From Pseudomonas frederiksbergensis (GTDB taxonomy: Bacteria; Pseudomonadota; Gammaproteobacteria; Pseudomonadales; Pseudomonadaceae), in assembly GCF_003732275.1 (NCBI RefSeq), contig NZ_MOBM01000019.1:248001-312000 (forward strand): a stretch of DNA of 64,000 nucleotides, in the 5' to 3' direction. The position numbers and the translations under genes are program-made. Shown here in pieces: positions 54,239-63,891 of this stretch. The stretch's first letter is position 1. Each line of letters begins with the position of its first letter. The notes beneath the pieces were generated by a model that was given only the letters and a program-made list of their open reading frames with translations, had not been told where the DNA came from and made no database searches.

Positions 54239-55763
54239 GCCGGTAACCTTCGGCGAACTCCCTTTGCGCATCGAAGACGTGCTGGCCCTGGCCAACCGTC
54301 AGGTGCCGACGCAGTTGCAGGGCGACCCCGAGTTTCGCCAGCGCATCGCCAAGGGCCCGCAGTTCCTTGATTCCCTGCTGGACAAGGAAGGCGTGATCTA
54401 CGGCGTGACCACCGGTTATGGTGATTCTTGCGTGGTAGCGGTGCCGCTGCACCACGTCGAAGCCCTGCCCCGTCATCTGTATACCTTCCACGGTTGCGGT
54501 CTGGGCAAACTGCTCGACGCCCAAGCCACCCGCGCGGTGCTGGCGGCGCGTTTGCAATCGCTTTGCTACGGCGTTTCCGGGGTACGCGTGGAACTGCTGG
54601 AGCGTCTGCAAGCCTTCCTCGAACACGACATTCTGCCGCTGATTCCGGAAGAAGGATCGGTGGGCGCCAGTGGTGATCTGACGCCGCTGTCCTACGTCGC
54701 CGCGACCTTGTCCGGCGAGCGCGAAGTGATGTTCCGTGGTGAGCGTCGACAAGCCGCCGATGTGCATCGCGAACTGGGTTGGGAGGCGCTGGTATTGCGC
54801 CCCAAAGAAGCGCTGGCGCTGATGAACGGCACCGCCGTGATGACCGGCCTTGCCTGCCTGGCTTACGCCCGCGCCGATTACCTGCTGCAACTGGCTACAC
54901 GCATCACCGCGCTGAACGTGGTCGCTTTGCAGGGCAACCCGGAGCACTTCGACGAGCGCCTGTTCGCGGCCAAACCCCATCCAGGGCAGATGCAAGTCGC
55001 CGCGTGGCTGCGCAAGGATCTGGCGATCGACGCGCCAACCGCGCCGCTGCATCGTCTGCAAGACCGCTACTCGCTGCGTTGTGCGCCACACGTGCTCGGT
55101 GTGCTGGCCGACAGCCTTAACTGGCTGCGCTCGTTCATCGAGATCGAACTCAACAGCGCCAACGACAACCCGATCATCGACGCCGAAGCCGAACGGGTGC
55201 TGCACGGCGGGCACTTCTACGGCGGCCATATCGCGTTCGCCATGGACAGTCTGAAAACCCTGGTGGCCAACGTCGCCGACTTGCTCGACCGTCAACTCGC
55301 GCTGCTGGTGGACGAGCGTTACAACCATGGCTTGCCGAGCAACCTGTCTGGCGCCACCGCCGACCGCGCGATGCTCAATCACGGCTTCAAGGCCGTGCAG
55401 ATCGGCACCAGTGCCTGGACTGCCGAGGCGCTGAAAAACACTATGCCGGCCAGCGTCTTTTCGCGCTCCACCGAGTGCCACAACCAGGACAAAGTCAGCA
55501 TGGGCACCATCGCCGCCCGCGACGCCATCCGCGTGCTGGAGCTGACCGAACAGGTCGCCGCCGCCACGCTGCTGGCCGCCAACCAAGGCGTCTGGCTGCG
55601 CGGCCAGGCTGAAGACGCGCGGCCACTGCCACCGGCCCTGGCTGCGATGCACAAAGAATTGGCCAAGGACTTCCCGCCAGTGATCGAAGACCGTGCCCTT
55701 GAAGGCGAATTGCGCCTGTGCCTGCAACGCATCGCCGAACAACACTGGAGGCTGCATGCGTAG
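54219..55763 (+). CDS. Aromatic amino-acid ammonia-lyase (HAL/PAL/TAL family)
   Basis: The 514-residue product has the MIO-forming triad Ala150-Ser151-Gly152 in GSVGASGDLTPLSYVAATL, the catalytic Tyr61 in YGVTTGYGDS and SANDNPI later in the fold. In this operon it probably makes the cinnamate- or coumarate-type starter for the polyene by deaminating phenylalanine or tyrosine. By eye alignment, the selectivity pair that is His-Leu in tyrosine lyases, Phe-Leu in phenylalanine lyases and Ser-His in histidine lyases is Phe90-His91 here, an unusual mixture. Substrate therefore stays open. Start overlaps the upstream gene; stop overlaps the thioesterase start. Confidence 0.9.
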   Translation: MTTPTLEPVTFGELPLRIEDVLALANRQVPTQLQGDPEFRQRIAKGPQFLDSLLDKEGVIYGVTTGYGDSCVVAVPLHHVEALPRHLYTFHGCGLGKLLDAQATRAVLAARLQSLCYGVSGVRVELLERLQAFLEHDILPLIPEEGSVGASGDLTPLSYVAATLSGEREVMFRGERRQAADVHRELGWEALVLRPKEALALMNGTAVMTGLACLAYARADYLLQLATRITALNVVALQGNPEHFDERLFAAKPHPGQMQVAAWLRKDLAIDAPTAPLHRLQDRYSLRCAPHVLGVLADSLNWLRSFIEIELNSANDNPIIDAEAERVLHGGHFYGGHIAFAMDSLKTLVANVADLLDRQLALLVDERYNHGLPSNLSGATADRAMLNHGFKAVQIGTSAWTAEALKNTMPASVFSRSTECHNQDKVSMGTIAARDAIRVLELTEQVAAATLLAANQGVWLRGQAEDARPLPPALAAMHKELAKDFPPVIEDRALEGELRLCLQRIAEQHWRLHA

Positions 55764-56181
55764 CAAGGGAGTGCTTCACACCGACACGGAAATCCTCGTA
55801 CCGTTCTTTGACGTCGACACCATGAACGTGGTCTGGCACGGCCATTACGTCAAATACCTGGAAGTCGCCCGCTGTGCGCTGCTGGACAAGATCGGTCACA
55901 ACTACGACGCCATGGTGGCGTCGGGTTACGCGTGGCCGGTGATCGACTTGCAGCTGCGCTATGTGCGCGGCGCCGTGTTCGGCCAGAAGCTGAATGTGCG
56001 CGCCAGCCTGGTGGAGTGGGAAAACCGCCTGAAGATCAGTTACCTGATCAGCGATCTGGCCACCGGCGAGCGCCTGACCCGCGCCTGTTCCGTGCAAGTC
56101 GCCGTCGACATGAGCAGCCGCGAAATGCAGTTGGCTTCACCGAAGGTGTTCACCGACGCGGTTGAAAGGATGCTGCCATGA
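55756..56181 (+). CDS. 4HBT-type hotdog thioesterase
   Basis: 141 residues with the 4-hydroxybenzoyl-CoA-type motif FFDVDTMNVVWHGHYVKYLE, where the Asp and surrounding residues form the active site. It would release or proofread acyl groups from CoA or ACP during polyene synthesis (ApeK-type position). The start ATG lies within the end of the lyase gene, and the stop overlaps the LolA-like gene by four bases. Confidence 0.87.
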   Translation: MRSKGVLHTDTEILVPFFDVDTMNVVWHGHYVKYLEVARCALLDKIGHNYDAMVASGYAWPVIDLQLRYVRGAVFGQKLNVRASLVEWENRLKISYLISDLATGERLTRACSVQVAVDMSSREMQLASPKVFTDAVERMLP

Positions 56182-56780
56182 ATTCGCTGTTCAAATGCCT
56201 TGGCGCTTTAGCGTTGCTCGGGCTTTCATCATTGGCGCAGGCTTTCGATTTACAGCAGCTCAGCGATCAACTGGGCAAACCCGATGTGATCCACGGCAGC
56301 TTCATCCAGGAAAAACACCTGCGCGCCCTGCCCCAGCCGCTGACCAGCAAGGGCACCTTCGTTCTGGCGAAGAATCACGGCCTTCTCTGGCTGCTGAAAA
56401 CCCCGCTGCAACAGGACTACCGCATCAGCGACAAGGGCATTGCCCGGCGTGATGCCAACGGTTGGCAAATGCTGCCGAACAAGAGCGCCGGCGCCGAACA
56501 GAACCGCTTGTTTCTCGCGGTGCTGCAAGGCGACAGCAGTGGCCTGCAACGGGATTTCGAGCTTTCGCTGAGCGGCGATGCACAAAACTGGAAACTGACC
56601 CTGGCCCCGCGTTCGATGCTGCTCAAGCAGGTGTTCAATCAGATCAACATTGACGGCGGCGAACTGGTGCACAGCATCGAGCTGCTCGAAACCCAGGGTG
56701 ACCGAACCCTGTTGCGTATGCAGGACAGTACCAGCGCACAACCTTTGAGCGATGCGGAGCAACATGACTTTGCCGAGTGA
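56178..56780 (+). CDS. Periplasmic LolA-like outer-membrane lipid/lipoprotein carrier
   Basis: 200 residues with a Sec signal peptide (LGALALLGLSSLAQA|FD) and a LolA-type fold: HGSFIQEKHLRALPQPLTSKG, FVLAKNHGLLWLLKTPLQQD and LLETQGDRTLLRM. Such COG2834 proteins in aryl-polyene operons probably carry the lipid-linked polyene across the periplasm from the MMPL exporter. It overlaps the exporter gene by 17 bases. Confidence 0.87.
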   Translation: MNSLFKCLGALALLGLSSLAQAFDLQQLSDQLGKPDVIHGSFIQEKHLRALPQPLTSKGTFVLAKNHGLLWLLKTPLQQDYRISDKGIARRDANGWQMLPNKSAGAEQNRLFLAVLQGDSSGLQRDFELSLSGDAQNWKLTLAPRSMLLKQVFNQINIDGGELVHSIELLETQGDRTLLRMQDSTSAQPLSDAEQHDFAE

Positions 56781-59103
56781 ACGGATGCTGCCGCGGCTGT
56801 TTCTGATCCTGCTGCTGGCGGTGCTCGCACTCGCGGGCTGGCAATGGCGTGACGACGCGCCGCTGTCGGCCAACCTGATGGAACTGGTGCCAGGCACGGC
56901 GCCGGACGCGCTGGAACTGCGCGCAGAACAACGCATGCAAGAACCGCTGAACCGGGAAATGCTGGTGCTGGTCGGCCATAAAGACCGCCAGCAAGCCATC
57001 GCCATGGCGCAAAAACTCGGCGAGCAGTGGCAGGCCAGCGGTGTGTTCGAAAAGGTCCAGTGGAACCTGCAGGCCGACTTGCCAGCGCTGCGCACACAAT
57101 TGCTGCAAGGCCGACTGGCGATGCTGTCCGCGACCGACCGACAGCAACTCATCGAGCACCCCGACGCCTTTATTCAGCAACGGGTACAAGCCCTGTTCGA
57201 CCCGTTCACCGGCTTCAGCCTGGTGCCGAGCCAGGACGACTGGCTCGGCCTGACCGGACGCATCCAGAACAGCCAGCCACAGCACGGTTCGGTGCAACTG
57301 GACATCGGCAGCGGCGCGCTGGTTGCCGATGCCGACGGCAAGAGTTGGGTGATGCTGCGGGCGCGAACCGTCGGCAACGCGTTCGACATGAACCTGCCGC
57401 TGCAAGTGGCTGACCTGCTCCAGCACAGTCGCGAAGAAGCCGCCCAGGCCAATGTGCAACTACTCGCCGCCAGTGGCCTGTTGTACGCTGCCAGTGGTCA
57501 ACGGCAAGCCGCGTGCGAGATGACCTGGGTCGGCGGCGGCGCCACGGTCGGGATTCTGTTGCTGCTGTTGCTGGCCTTCCGGCGTTGGCGGGTATTGCTG
57601 GCGTTCGTCCCGGTGCTGGTGGGCATGCTGTTCGGCGCGGTGGCCTGCGTGGCGCTGTTCGGTCACATGCATGTGATGACGCTGGTGTTGGGCTCCAGCC
57701 TGATCGGCGTGGCGGTGGATTACCCGCTGCATTACCTGTCCAAAAGCTGGAGCCTGAAACCCTGGCACAGCTGGCCGGCGTTGCGCCTGACCCTGCCGGG
57801 GCTGACGCTGAGCCTGATCACCAGTTGCATCGGCTACCTGGCCCTGGCCTGGACGCCGTTCCCGGCCCTGACCCAAATTGCCGTGTTCTCCGCCGCCGGC
57901 CTGCTTGGCGCCTACCTGTCGGCAGTGTGCCTGCTACCGGCGCTGCTCAAGGGCGTGGTTCTGCGACCGGCGCAATGGCCGATGCGCATCGCCGAGAAGT
58001 TGCTGGAGCTGCGTGAATCGTTGCTCAAATACGTACGCACACCGGTGCTGCTGGCGCTGTTGATCGCCTTCTGTGTCGGCGGTCTGTTGCAGCTGCAGAG
58101 CAAAAACGACATTCGCCAATGGGTTGGCACGCCGCAACAACTGACTGACGAAGCCCAGACCATCGCACGCATCACCGGCTATCAACCCACCAGCCAGTTC
58201 TTCCTGGTGCGCGCGGCCAATCAGCAGGAATTGCTCGAACGCCAAACCGCACTGAGCGAGCGTCTGGATCAATTGGTCAATCTGGAGAAACTTCAGGGCT
58301 ATCTGTCGCTCAATCAACTGGTCAGCCAGCCGAGCGAACAGCGCAAAGTGCGTGACGCACTGAGCAAGCTGCCGCAGTTCTGGCAACCGTTGCTCGACCT
58401 CGGCGTGCCGGCCGCCGCGTTGCAGGCCGAGTTGGCAACGTTGCAGGCGCTGCCCACCGAAGACATCGACGCCGCGCTGGCCGGCCCGTTGGCCGAACCC
58501 TACCGCACCCTATGGCTGGGGCCGACCGATGACGGCGTGGCTGCAATGGTCAGCCTGCAAGGTTTGAACAATCCCACACTGTTGCGGGTCCAGGCGCTGG
58601 ACTTGCCGGGCGTGGAACTGGTGGACCGTCTCGGCGAACTGAACCAGGTTTTCGCCGCCACTCAAATCAGCGCCGCTGAATTGAAACTCGCCTCCTGCGT
58701 GTTGATCGTGCTGGTGCTGATCTTGCCATTCGGTCTCGGTGGCGCGTTGAGAATTGTCTCTCTGCCGTTGCTGGCGGCCCTGTGCAGTCTGGCAAGCCTC
58801 GGTTGGCTCGGTCAGCCGCTGACATTGTTCAGCCTGTTCGGCCTGTTGCTGGTGACGGCCATCAGCGTCGACTACGCGATCCTCATGCGCGAACAGATCG
58901 GCGGCGGCGCGGCGAGCCTTCTGGGCACTTTGCTGGCAGCAGTGACCACCTGGCTGTCGTTCGGCCTGCTGGCGGTGTCCAGCACGCCGGCGGTGAGCAA
59001 CTTCGGCCTGTCGGTGAGCCTCGGCCTGGCGTTCAGTTTTATTCTGGCGCCGTGGGCCGGACGCCAAGTCCACATCGCACCGATTACGGAGCCGGCATCA
59101 TGA
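56764..59103 (+). CDS. MMPL/RND-family exporter
   Basis: 779 residues with two halves, each a periplasmic domain followed by a group of membrane helices: one near TVGILLLLLLAFRRWRVLLA with GSSLIGVAVDYPLHYLSKSW, the other near LASCVLIVLVLILPFGLGGA with LVTAISVDYAILMREQIG. This is the hopanoid/mycobacterial MMPL-like architecture of exporters of large lipids. It is the likely inner-membrane transporter of the aryl-polyene lipid, working with the LolA-like protein before it. Stop overlaps the next start (ATGA). Confidence 0.9.
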   Translation: MTLPSERMLPRLFLILLLAVLALAGWQWRDDAPLSANLMELVPGTAPDALELRAEQRMQEPLNREMLVLVGHKDRQQAIAMAQKLGEQWQASGVFEKVQWNLQADLPALRTQLLQGRLAMLSATDRQQLIEHPDAFIQQRVQALFDPFTGFSLVPSQDDWLGLTGRIQNSQPQHGSVQLDIGSGALVADADGKSWVMLRARTVGNAFDMNLPLQVADLLQHSREEAAQANVQLLAASGLLYAASGQRQAACEMTWVGGGATVGILLLLLLAFRRWRVLLAFVPVLVGMLFGAVACVALFGHMHVMTLVLGSSLIGVAVDYPLHYLSKSWSLKPWHSWPALRLTLPGLTLSLITSCIGYLALAWTPFPALTQIAVFSAAGLLGAYLSAVCLLPALLKGVVLRPAQWPMRIAEKLLELRESLLKYVRTPVLLALLIAFCVGGLLQLQSKNDIRQWVGTPQQLTDEAQTIARITGYQPTSQFFLVRAANQQELLERQTALSERLDQLVNLEKLQGYLSLNQLVSQPSEQRKVRDALSKLPQFWQPLLDLGVPAAALQAELATLQALPTEDIDAALAGPLAEPYRTLWLGPTDDGVAAMVSLQGLNNPTLLRVQALDLPGVELVDRLGELNQVFAATQISAAELKLASCVLIVLVLILPFGLGGALRIVSLPLLAALCSLASLGWLGQPLTLFSLFGLLLVTAISVDYAILMREQIGGGAASLLGTLLAAVTTWLSFGLLAVSSTPAVSNFGLSVSLGLAFSFILAPWAGRQVHIAPITEPAS

Positions 59104-60260
59104 TGGTCGCGGTGTTCTGGATGATGGCCCTGGCGATGTTCGCCGTGGCCACCCGTATCGGTCGTCATTTCGGTCTGATTCCGATCGTCAGCCAGTTGCT
59201 GCTGGCGACCTTCGGCCTGCCGCTGCTGATGTACTTCTGGATCGAACCGGGCTGGCACCTGAGCGGCGCCGATCTGATCTCTCCCGACTGGCTGAAAAAC
59301 CTCTACAGCCTGAGCTTTGCCTTACTGTTGGGGCACATCCTCAGCGACGTGATCGACCTGCGACTGGAACGCCAGAGTCTGAAGATCGCCTTGCCGAGTT
59401 TCTGTATTCCGTTTGCCTGCGGGCTGGCAACGGCGGTCTGGCTGTTGCCGCCGCAGCCGTGGATCAGCTCGCTGGCGGTCGGTCTGCTGTTCGCCATCAC
59501 CGCGATTCCGGTGTTGTATCTGTACCTGCGACACATCAACTACCCGCCCGCTGCCACCCGACGCCTGGTGCAGACCGCGATCCTGATCGACCTGACTTGC
59601 TGGACTCTGTTTGCGTTCGCACAGGGTAGCCTGCACCTGAGCAGCCTCTTGCTGCCGCTGGCCGGCGCCTGTCTGCCATTGTTGCTGCGACTGCTCGGGT
59701 TGCGCCAACCATTGCTGTACAGCGGCGGCTTCTTCGCGCTGCTGGTGGTCGCCGAACACTTCAAACTCAATGCGCTGATTTTCGGCATCGGCTATCTGCT
59801 GTGCATGGCCGCGCTCAAGGTGCCATTGGTGCTGCCATTGTCGGCGGCGTGGATGAGCCGTTTGCAGACCTGGATCGCCATCCCGCTGATCCTCACGTTC
59901 GGCATCGTGCAAATCAACGTACACAGTGCCATCGACAGTCTCGGTGGGGTGCAACTGGCCGCGCTCCTGCTGTTGCCGATTGCCAGCAAACTGTTGGGCA
60001 ACTGGTTGGGCCTTGGCTGGGCCGGCGCCTCGTTTGAAGGTGCCAGCCGCTGGCGGGAAAGCCTTTTACTGAATATTCGCGGCTTGAGCGAGATCGTCTT
60101 TCTCAACCTGCTGCTGCAACAACAACTCATCAGCCCTGCGCTGTATTTCGCGCTGATGTTGATGGGCCTGATCGCAACCCTGCTGCCGGCACTGGCCGGC
60201 ATGCACCGAATTCCTTTGAACATCGCCGCCCCGGCAAGGAGCACCCGTGCCAACAGTTGA
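59100..60260 (+). CDS. Cation/proton exchanger-like membrane protein
   Basis: 386 residues, about twelve membrane helices (VFWMMALAMFAVATRIG, IVSQLLLATFGLPLLMYF, LAVGLLFAITAIPVLYLYLR and others). It has the sodium/hydrogen exchanger-like pattern, including LSEIVFLNLLLQQQLISPAL in the last third. The start is the ATG overlapping the exporter stop; the longer upstream frame is only a shadow of that gene. Its role in the pigment operon is unclear; it could provide ion gradient coupling for export. Called from topology and short motifs. Confidence 0.7.
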   Translation: MMVAVFWMMALAMFAVATRIGRHFGLIPIVSQLLLATFGLPLLMYFWIEPGWHLSGADLISPDWLKNLYSLSFALLLGHILSDVIDLRLERQSLKIALPSFCIPFACGLATAVWLLPPQPWISSLAVGLLFAITAIPVLYLYLRHINYPPAATRRLVQTAILIDLTCWTLFAFAQGSLHLSSLLLPLAGACLPLLLRLLGLRQPLLYSGGFFALLVVAEHFKLNALIFGIGYLLCMAALKVPLVLPLSAAWMSRLQTWIAIPLILTFGIVQINVHSAIDSLGGVQLAALLLLPIASKLLGNWLGLGWAGASFEGASRWRESLLLNIRGLSEIVFLNLLLQQQLISPALYFALMLMGLIATLLPALAGMHRIPLNIAAPARSTRANS

Positions 60261-61494
60261 AATGGAACGTCGTCAGGTACTGGTGATCGGCGCAGGCCCC
60301 TCGGGCGCCATCGCCGCAGCACTGCTCAAGCGTAAAGGTCATGATGTGCTGATGATCGAGCGCCAGCATTTCCCACGGTTTTCCATCGGTGAAAGCCTGT
60401 TGTCCCACTGCCTGGATTTCGTCGAAGAAGCCGGCATGCTCGAGGCGGTAAATGCTGCTGGTTTCCAGCGCAAAAACGGTGCAGCGTTCGCTTGGGGCGA
60501 TCAGTACAGCACCTTCGATTTCGGCGACACGTTCACCAACGGCAAGCCGACGACGTTCCAGGTCCAGCGCGCCGACTTCGACAAGCTGCTGGCCGATCAG
60601 GCTGAGCTGCAAGGTGTCGATGTCCGTTATGGCGAAGCCATTGTCAGCGCCGATTTCAGCCTGCCGAAACTGCAGCTCGATGTGCTTCGCGAAGACGGCA
60701 GCCAATATCGCGTCGAGGCCGACTTCGTGCTCGATGCCAGCGGCTACGGTCGCGTGCTGCCGCGCTTGCTGGACCTTGAAGCACCGTCGAACTTCCCGGT
60801 GCGCCAAGCCGTGTTCACCCACGTCGAAGACTGTATCGACAGCCCGGCTTTCGACCGGGAGAAAATCCTCATCACCACCCATCCGACCCAGCGGGATATC
60901 TGGTTCTGGACCATCCCGTTCAGTAACGGCCGTTGCTCGGTGGGTGTAGTGGCGGCCGCCGAACACTTCGAAGGCCGCACCGAGAATCTGGACGATTGCC
61001 TGCGCGGCTTCATTGCTGAAACGCCAAGCCTGGCCGGTGTGCTGAACAATGCCGTGTGGGATACGCCCGCGCGGACCATCGGCGGTTATTCGGCCAACGT
61101 CAAAACCCTGCACGGCCCTGGTTTCGCCCTGTTGGGCAACGCGGCGGAATTTCTCGACCCGGTGTTCTCTTCCGGCGTGACCATCGCCATGCGTTCGGCG
61201 AGCATGGCTGCCGGAGTGCTGCACCGCCAACTGCAAGGTGAAAGCGTCGACTGGCAGACCGAGTTCGCCGAACCGCTCAAGCGCGGCGTCGACACCTTCC
61301 GTTGCTACGTCGAAAGCTGGTACGCCGGGACCTTTCAGGATGTGATTTTCTATCAGGGCGGCGCAGCGGAAATCCGCCGCATGATCAGCTCGATTCTCGC
61401 GGGTTACGCCTGGGATGAACGCAACCCGTTTGTCAGCGAACCCAAGCGTCGACTGCGGATGATCTCGGACCTTTGCGCACAGGATCCGACATGA
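60247..61494 (+). CDS. FAD-dependent oxidoreductase, halogenase/monooxygenase-like
   Basis: 415 residues with an N-terminal FAD-binding motif (VLVIGAGPSGAIAAALLKRK), MIERQHFPRFSIGESLLSHC, and the later FAD motif FALLGNAAEFLDPVFSSGV, as in geranylgeranyl reductase/tryptophan-halogenase-type flavoproteins. The catalytic WxWxIP of halogenases appears as FWTIPFSNGR, so it is not clearly a halogenase. It may hydroxylate or otherwise modify the aryl head group. Start GTG has AAGGAG five bases before; it overlaps the previous gene by 14 bases. Confidence 0.85.
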   Translation: MPTVEMERRQVLVIGAGPSGAIAAALLKRKGHDVLMIERQHFPRFSIGESLLSHCLDFVEEAGMLEAVNAAGFQRKNGAAFAWGDQYSTFDFGDTFTNGKPTTFQVQRADFDKLLADQAELQGVDVRYGEAIVSADFSLPKLQLDVLREDGSQYRVEADFVLDASGYGRVLPRLLDLEAPSNFPVRQAVFTHVEDCIDSPAFDREKILITTHPTQRDIWFWTIPFSNGRCSVGVVAAAEHFEGRTENLDDCLRGFIAETPSLAGVLNNAVWDTPARTIGGYSANVKTLHGPGFALLGNAAEFLDPVFSSGVTIAMRSASMAAGVLHRQLQGESVDWQTEFAEPLKRGVDTFRCYVESWYAGTFQDVIFYQGGAAEIRRMISSILAGYAWDERNPFVSEPKRRLRMISDLCAQDPT

Positions 61495-62216
61495 GTTATT
61501 TGAGCGACAACTACGTCGAAGAGACCCGTTTTGGTTTCTGGTTCCTGCGCAGTCACACCTGGCAGCACCATGTATTGCGAGTGGCGATCAATGATTTGCG
61601 CGATCTGTTCAGCGCGCCATTGCCCGACAATCCGGTATTGCTGGATGCCGGTTGCGGCCAGGGCAAGTCGTTCCAGTATCTGCGCCGGACCTTCGCGCCT
61701 CGGCGCCTGATCGGGCTGGATGCCGACCCTCACAGCCTGAACCTGAGCGGCGAAGAAGCGGCCCGCCAGGGCATGGATGTAGAACTGATCGGCAGTGACT
61801 GCGCGAGCATCAAAATACCGGACGCCAGCGTCGATCTGCTGTTCTGTCATCAGACCTTCCATCACCTTGTCGAGCAGGATCAGGCCCTGGCCGAGTTCTA
61901 TCGAGTGCTCAAGCCGGGCGGCTATTTGCTGTTCGCCGAGTCCACCGAGGCTTACATTGATACCTGGGTGATTCGCTGGCTGTTCCGCCACCCGATGCAC
62001 GTGCAGAAGAGTGCCGCCGGCTACCTGGACATGATTCGTCGCCAGGGTTTTGAATTCGGCCCGCAGAACGTGTCTTACCCTTACTTGTGGTGGAGTCGCG
62101 CCAAGGATTTCGGCCTGCTCGAACGCTTCGGCCTGCGCCAGCCCAAAACCTTTGGCCAGCGGGAAGAAACCCTGGTCAATGTAGTTGCGCGTAAGCCCGT
62201 TGAAGGGTGTGCCTGA
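61491..62216 (+). CDS. SAM-dependent class I methyltransferase
   Basis: 241 residues with motif I LLDAGCGQGKSFQYL, motif II region IGLDADPHSL and motif III-like LKPGGYLLFAEST. In aryl-polyene operons a methyltransferase is expected to methylate the aromatic head (O- or C-). The start overlaps the flavoprotein stop by four bases (ATGA), and its own stop shares one base with the next start (TGATG). Confidence 0.87.
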   Translation: MSYLSDNYVEETRFGFWFLRSHTWQHHVLRVAINDLRDLFSAPLPDNPVLLDAGCGQGKSFQYLRRTFAPRRLIGLDADPHSLNLSGEEAARQGMDVELIGSDCASIKIPDASVDLLFCHQTFHHLVEQDQALAEFYRVLKPGGYLLFAESTEAYIDTWVIRWLFRHPMHVQKSAAGYLDMIRRQGFEFGPQNVSYPYLWWSRAKDFGLLERFGLRQPKTFGQREETLVNVVARKPVEGCA

Positions 62217-62698
62217 TGATCCGTTTCCTGCTTCTGGGTTGTGTCCTGTTGCTGAGCGCCTGTGCCAGCCAGGCACCGCTGCCCGAGCGAACCCCGAACT
62301 TGGCGTTGCCGCTGCAACTGCACATCGAACGGCAGATGGCCGAACAGCGTCAGGACTGGCTGCTGGTGATCCAGCGTGAAGGCCCGGGCATTCGCTGGTC
62401 GATGATGGACCCTTTGGGGATTCCCGTGGCACGGCAGAAACTGATCGATGGCCAATGGCAGGCCGACGGTCTGCTGCCGCCCAATCCGGAAGCCCGGGAG
62501 CTGTTCGCGGCCCTGTTGTTTGCGTTGACCCCCGCCGGCGAGTTGCATGGTAACTACCCCGCCGCCCGCCAGCAGGACGGGCAGCGGTCCTTGTCACCGC
62601 GCTGGAACATTCGTTACTCACAACCACTGAGCTTTGAATTGAACGTATCCCAAGGCCCGCACTATCGCGTCACTCCGTTAGGCGAGCCCACGCCATGA
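62216..62698 (+). CDS. DUF3261 lipoprotein
   Basis: 160 residues starting with a lipoprotein signal: LLLGCVLLLSACASQ, lipobox LSAC, so an acylated, probably outer-membrane protein. The rest has the DUF3261 pattern (LQLHIERQMAEQRQDWLLVI, MMDPLGIPVARQKLIDGQWQ). It may act with the LolA-like carrier in placing the polyene lipid in the outer membrane. Stop overlaps the ketosynthase start by four bases. Confidence 0.82.
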   Translation: MIRFLLLGCVLLLSACASQAPLPERTPNLALPLQLHIERQMAEQRQDWLLVIQREGPGIRWSMMDPLGIPVARQKLIDGQWQADGLLPPNPEARELFAALLFALTPAGELHGNYPAARQQDGQRSLSPRWNIRYSQPLSFELNVSQGPHYRVTPLGEPTP

Positions 62699-63891
62699 CG
62701 GCTTATCTGAACGCCCTCGGGGTGATCTGCGCCCTGGGCCGCAACAAGCAGGAAGTCGCCCGCAACCTGTTTGCCGGCGATTGCTCGGGCATGCGCAGCG
62801 AGGCCGGCTGGGTGGCGGAACGCACGCTGCCGGTCGCGGCTGTGCGCGGTGAGCTGGCGCCGATTCCGGCTGAGCTCGCGCATCAGAGCAGTCGCAACAA
62901 TCAATTGCTGCTGGAGGCTGCGCTGCAAATTCGCGAAGACATCCGGCAGGCGATCCAGACCTACGGCCGCGACCGTATCGGCGTCATTCTGGGCACCAGC
63001 ACCTCGGGCATTCACGAGGCCAGCAGCGGTCTGGCCCATTACATCCGTGAGCATCAGTTCCCCGCCGATTATGACTATCAGCAACAGGAACTCGGCGCGC
63101 CGGCGACGTTCCTCGCTGACTGGCTGCAATTGAGCGGCCCGGCCTATGTCATTTCCACCGCCTGCACCTCAAGCGCCCGCGCGCTGATGAGTGCTCAACG
63201 ACTGCTCGACCTGGGCGTATGCGACGCCGTGTTGTGCGGCGGTGTCGACAGCTTGTGCAAGCTGACCCTCAACGGTTTCTCGGCCCTGGAAGCGGTGTCC
63301 GAGCAGCGCTGCAATCCGTTTTCAGCCAACCGTAACGGCATCAATATCGGCGAAGCGGCGGTGCTGTTTCTGATGAGCAAAAGCGCCGGCAACAGCCAAC
63401 CGATTGCCCTGCTAGGCAGTGGCGCCAGCTCCGATGCACATCATATTTCCGCGCCGGAACCAACCGGCCGTGGGGCCCTGCAAGCGATGCGCAAAGCCTT
63501 GAGCCGCGCGGGCCTGCAACCGCAGCAGATCGGCTATCTGAACCTGCACGGCACCGCCACCCAGCACAACGACGCCATGGAAAGCCTGGCGGTGACGACG
63601 CTATTCCCGCAAGGCGTGCCCTGCTCGTCGACCAAACCGATGACCGGGCATACCCTCGGCGCTGCCGGTGCCCTGGAAGCGGCGTTCTGCTGGTTGAGCC
63701 TGAGCGCGGACAACAGCGAACATGCCTTGCCGCCCCACGTCTGGGACGGCCAGCCCGACCCCGAATTACCGGCCCTGCATTGGGTGACCCCGACCGACCA
63801 CCTGACGTCCATTGCACCTCGCTACCTGATGAGCAATTCCTTTGCCTTCGGTGGCAATAACGTCAGTCTGATTATCGGAGACGCCCCATGA
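62695..63891 (+). CDS. Beta-ketoacyl-ACP synthase of the aryl-polyene operon
   Basis: 398 residues, FabF-like thiolase fold with the Cys-His-His set: Cys157 in STACTSSARAL, His285 in LNLHGTATQHND and His319 in PMTGHTLGAAGALE. It extends the polyene chain, probably with the chain-length-factor-like protein at the operon start (ApeO/ApeR-type). Its stop overlaps the start of the next gene by four bases. Confidence 0.92.
   Translation: MTAYLNALGVICALGRNKQEVARNLFAGDCSGMRSEAGWVAERTLPVAAVRGELAPIPAELAHQSSRNNQLLLEAALQIREDIRQAIQTYGRDRIGVILGTSTSGIHEASSGLAHYIREHQFPADYDYQQQELGAPATFLADWLQLSGPAYVISTACTSSARALMSAQRLLDLGVCDAVLCGGVDSLCKLTLNGFSALEAVSEQRCNPFSANRNGINIGEAAVLFLMSKSAGNSQPIALLGSGASSDAHHISAPEPTGRGALQAMRKALSRAGLQPQQIGYLNLHGTATQHNDAMESLAVTTLFPQGVPCSSTKPMTGHTLGAAGALEAAFCWLSLSADNSEHALPPHVWDGQPDPELPALHWVTPTDHLTSIAPRYLMSNSFAFGGNNVSLIIGDAP

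Noticed and set aside
60247..61494. Flavoprotein called as a halogenase
   Set aside because: The FAD motifs fit, but the WxWxIP halogenase signature is not intact (FWTIPF), so only a general oxidoreductase call is made.
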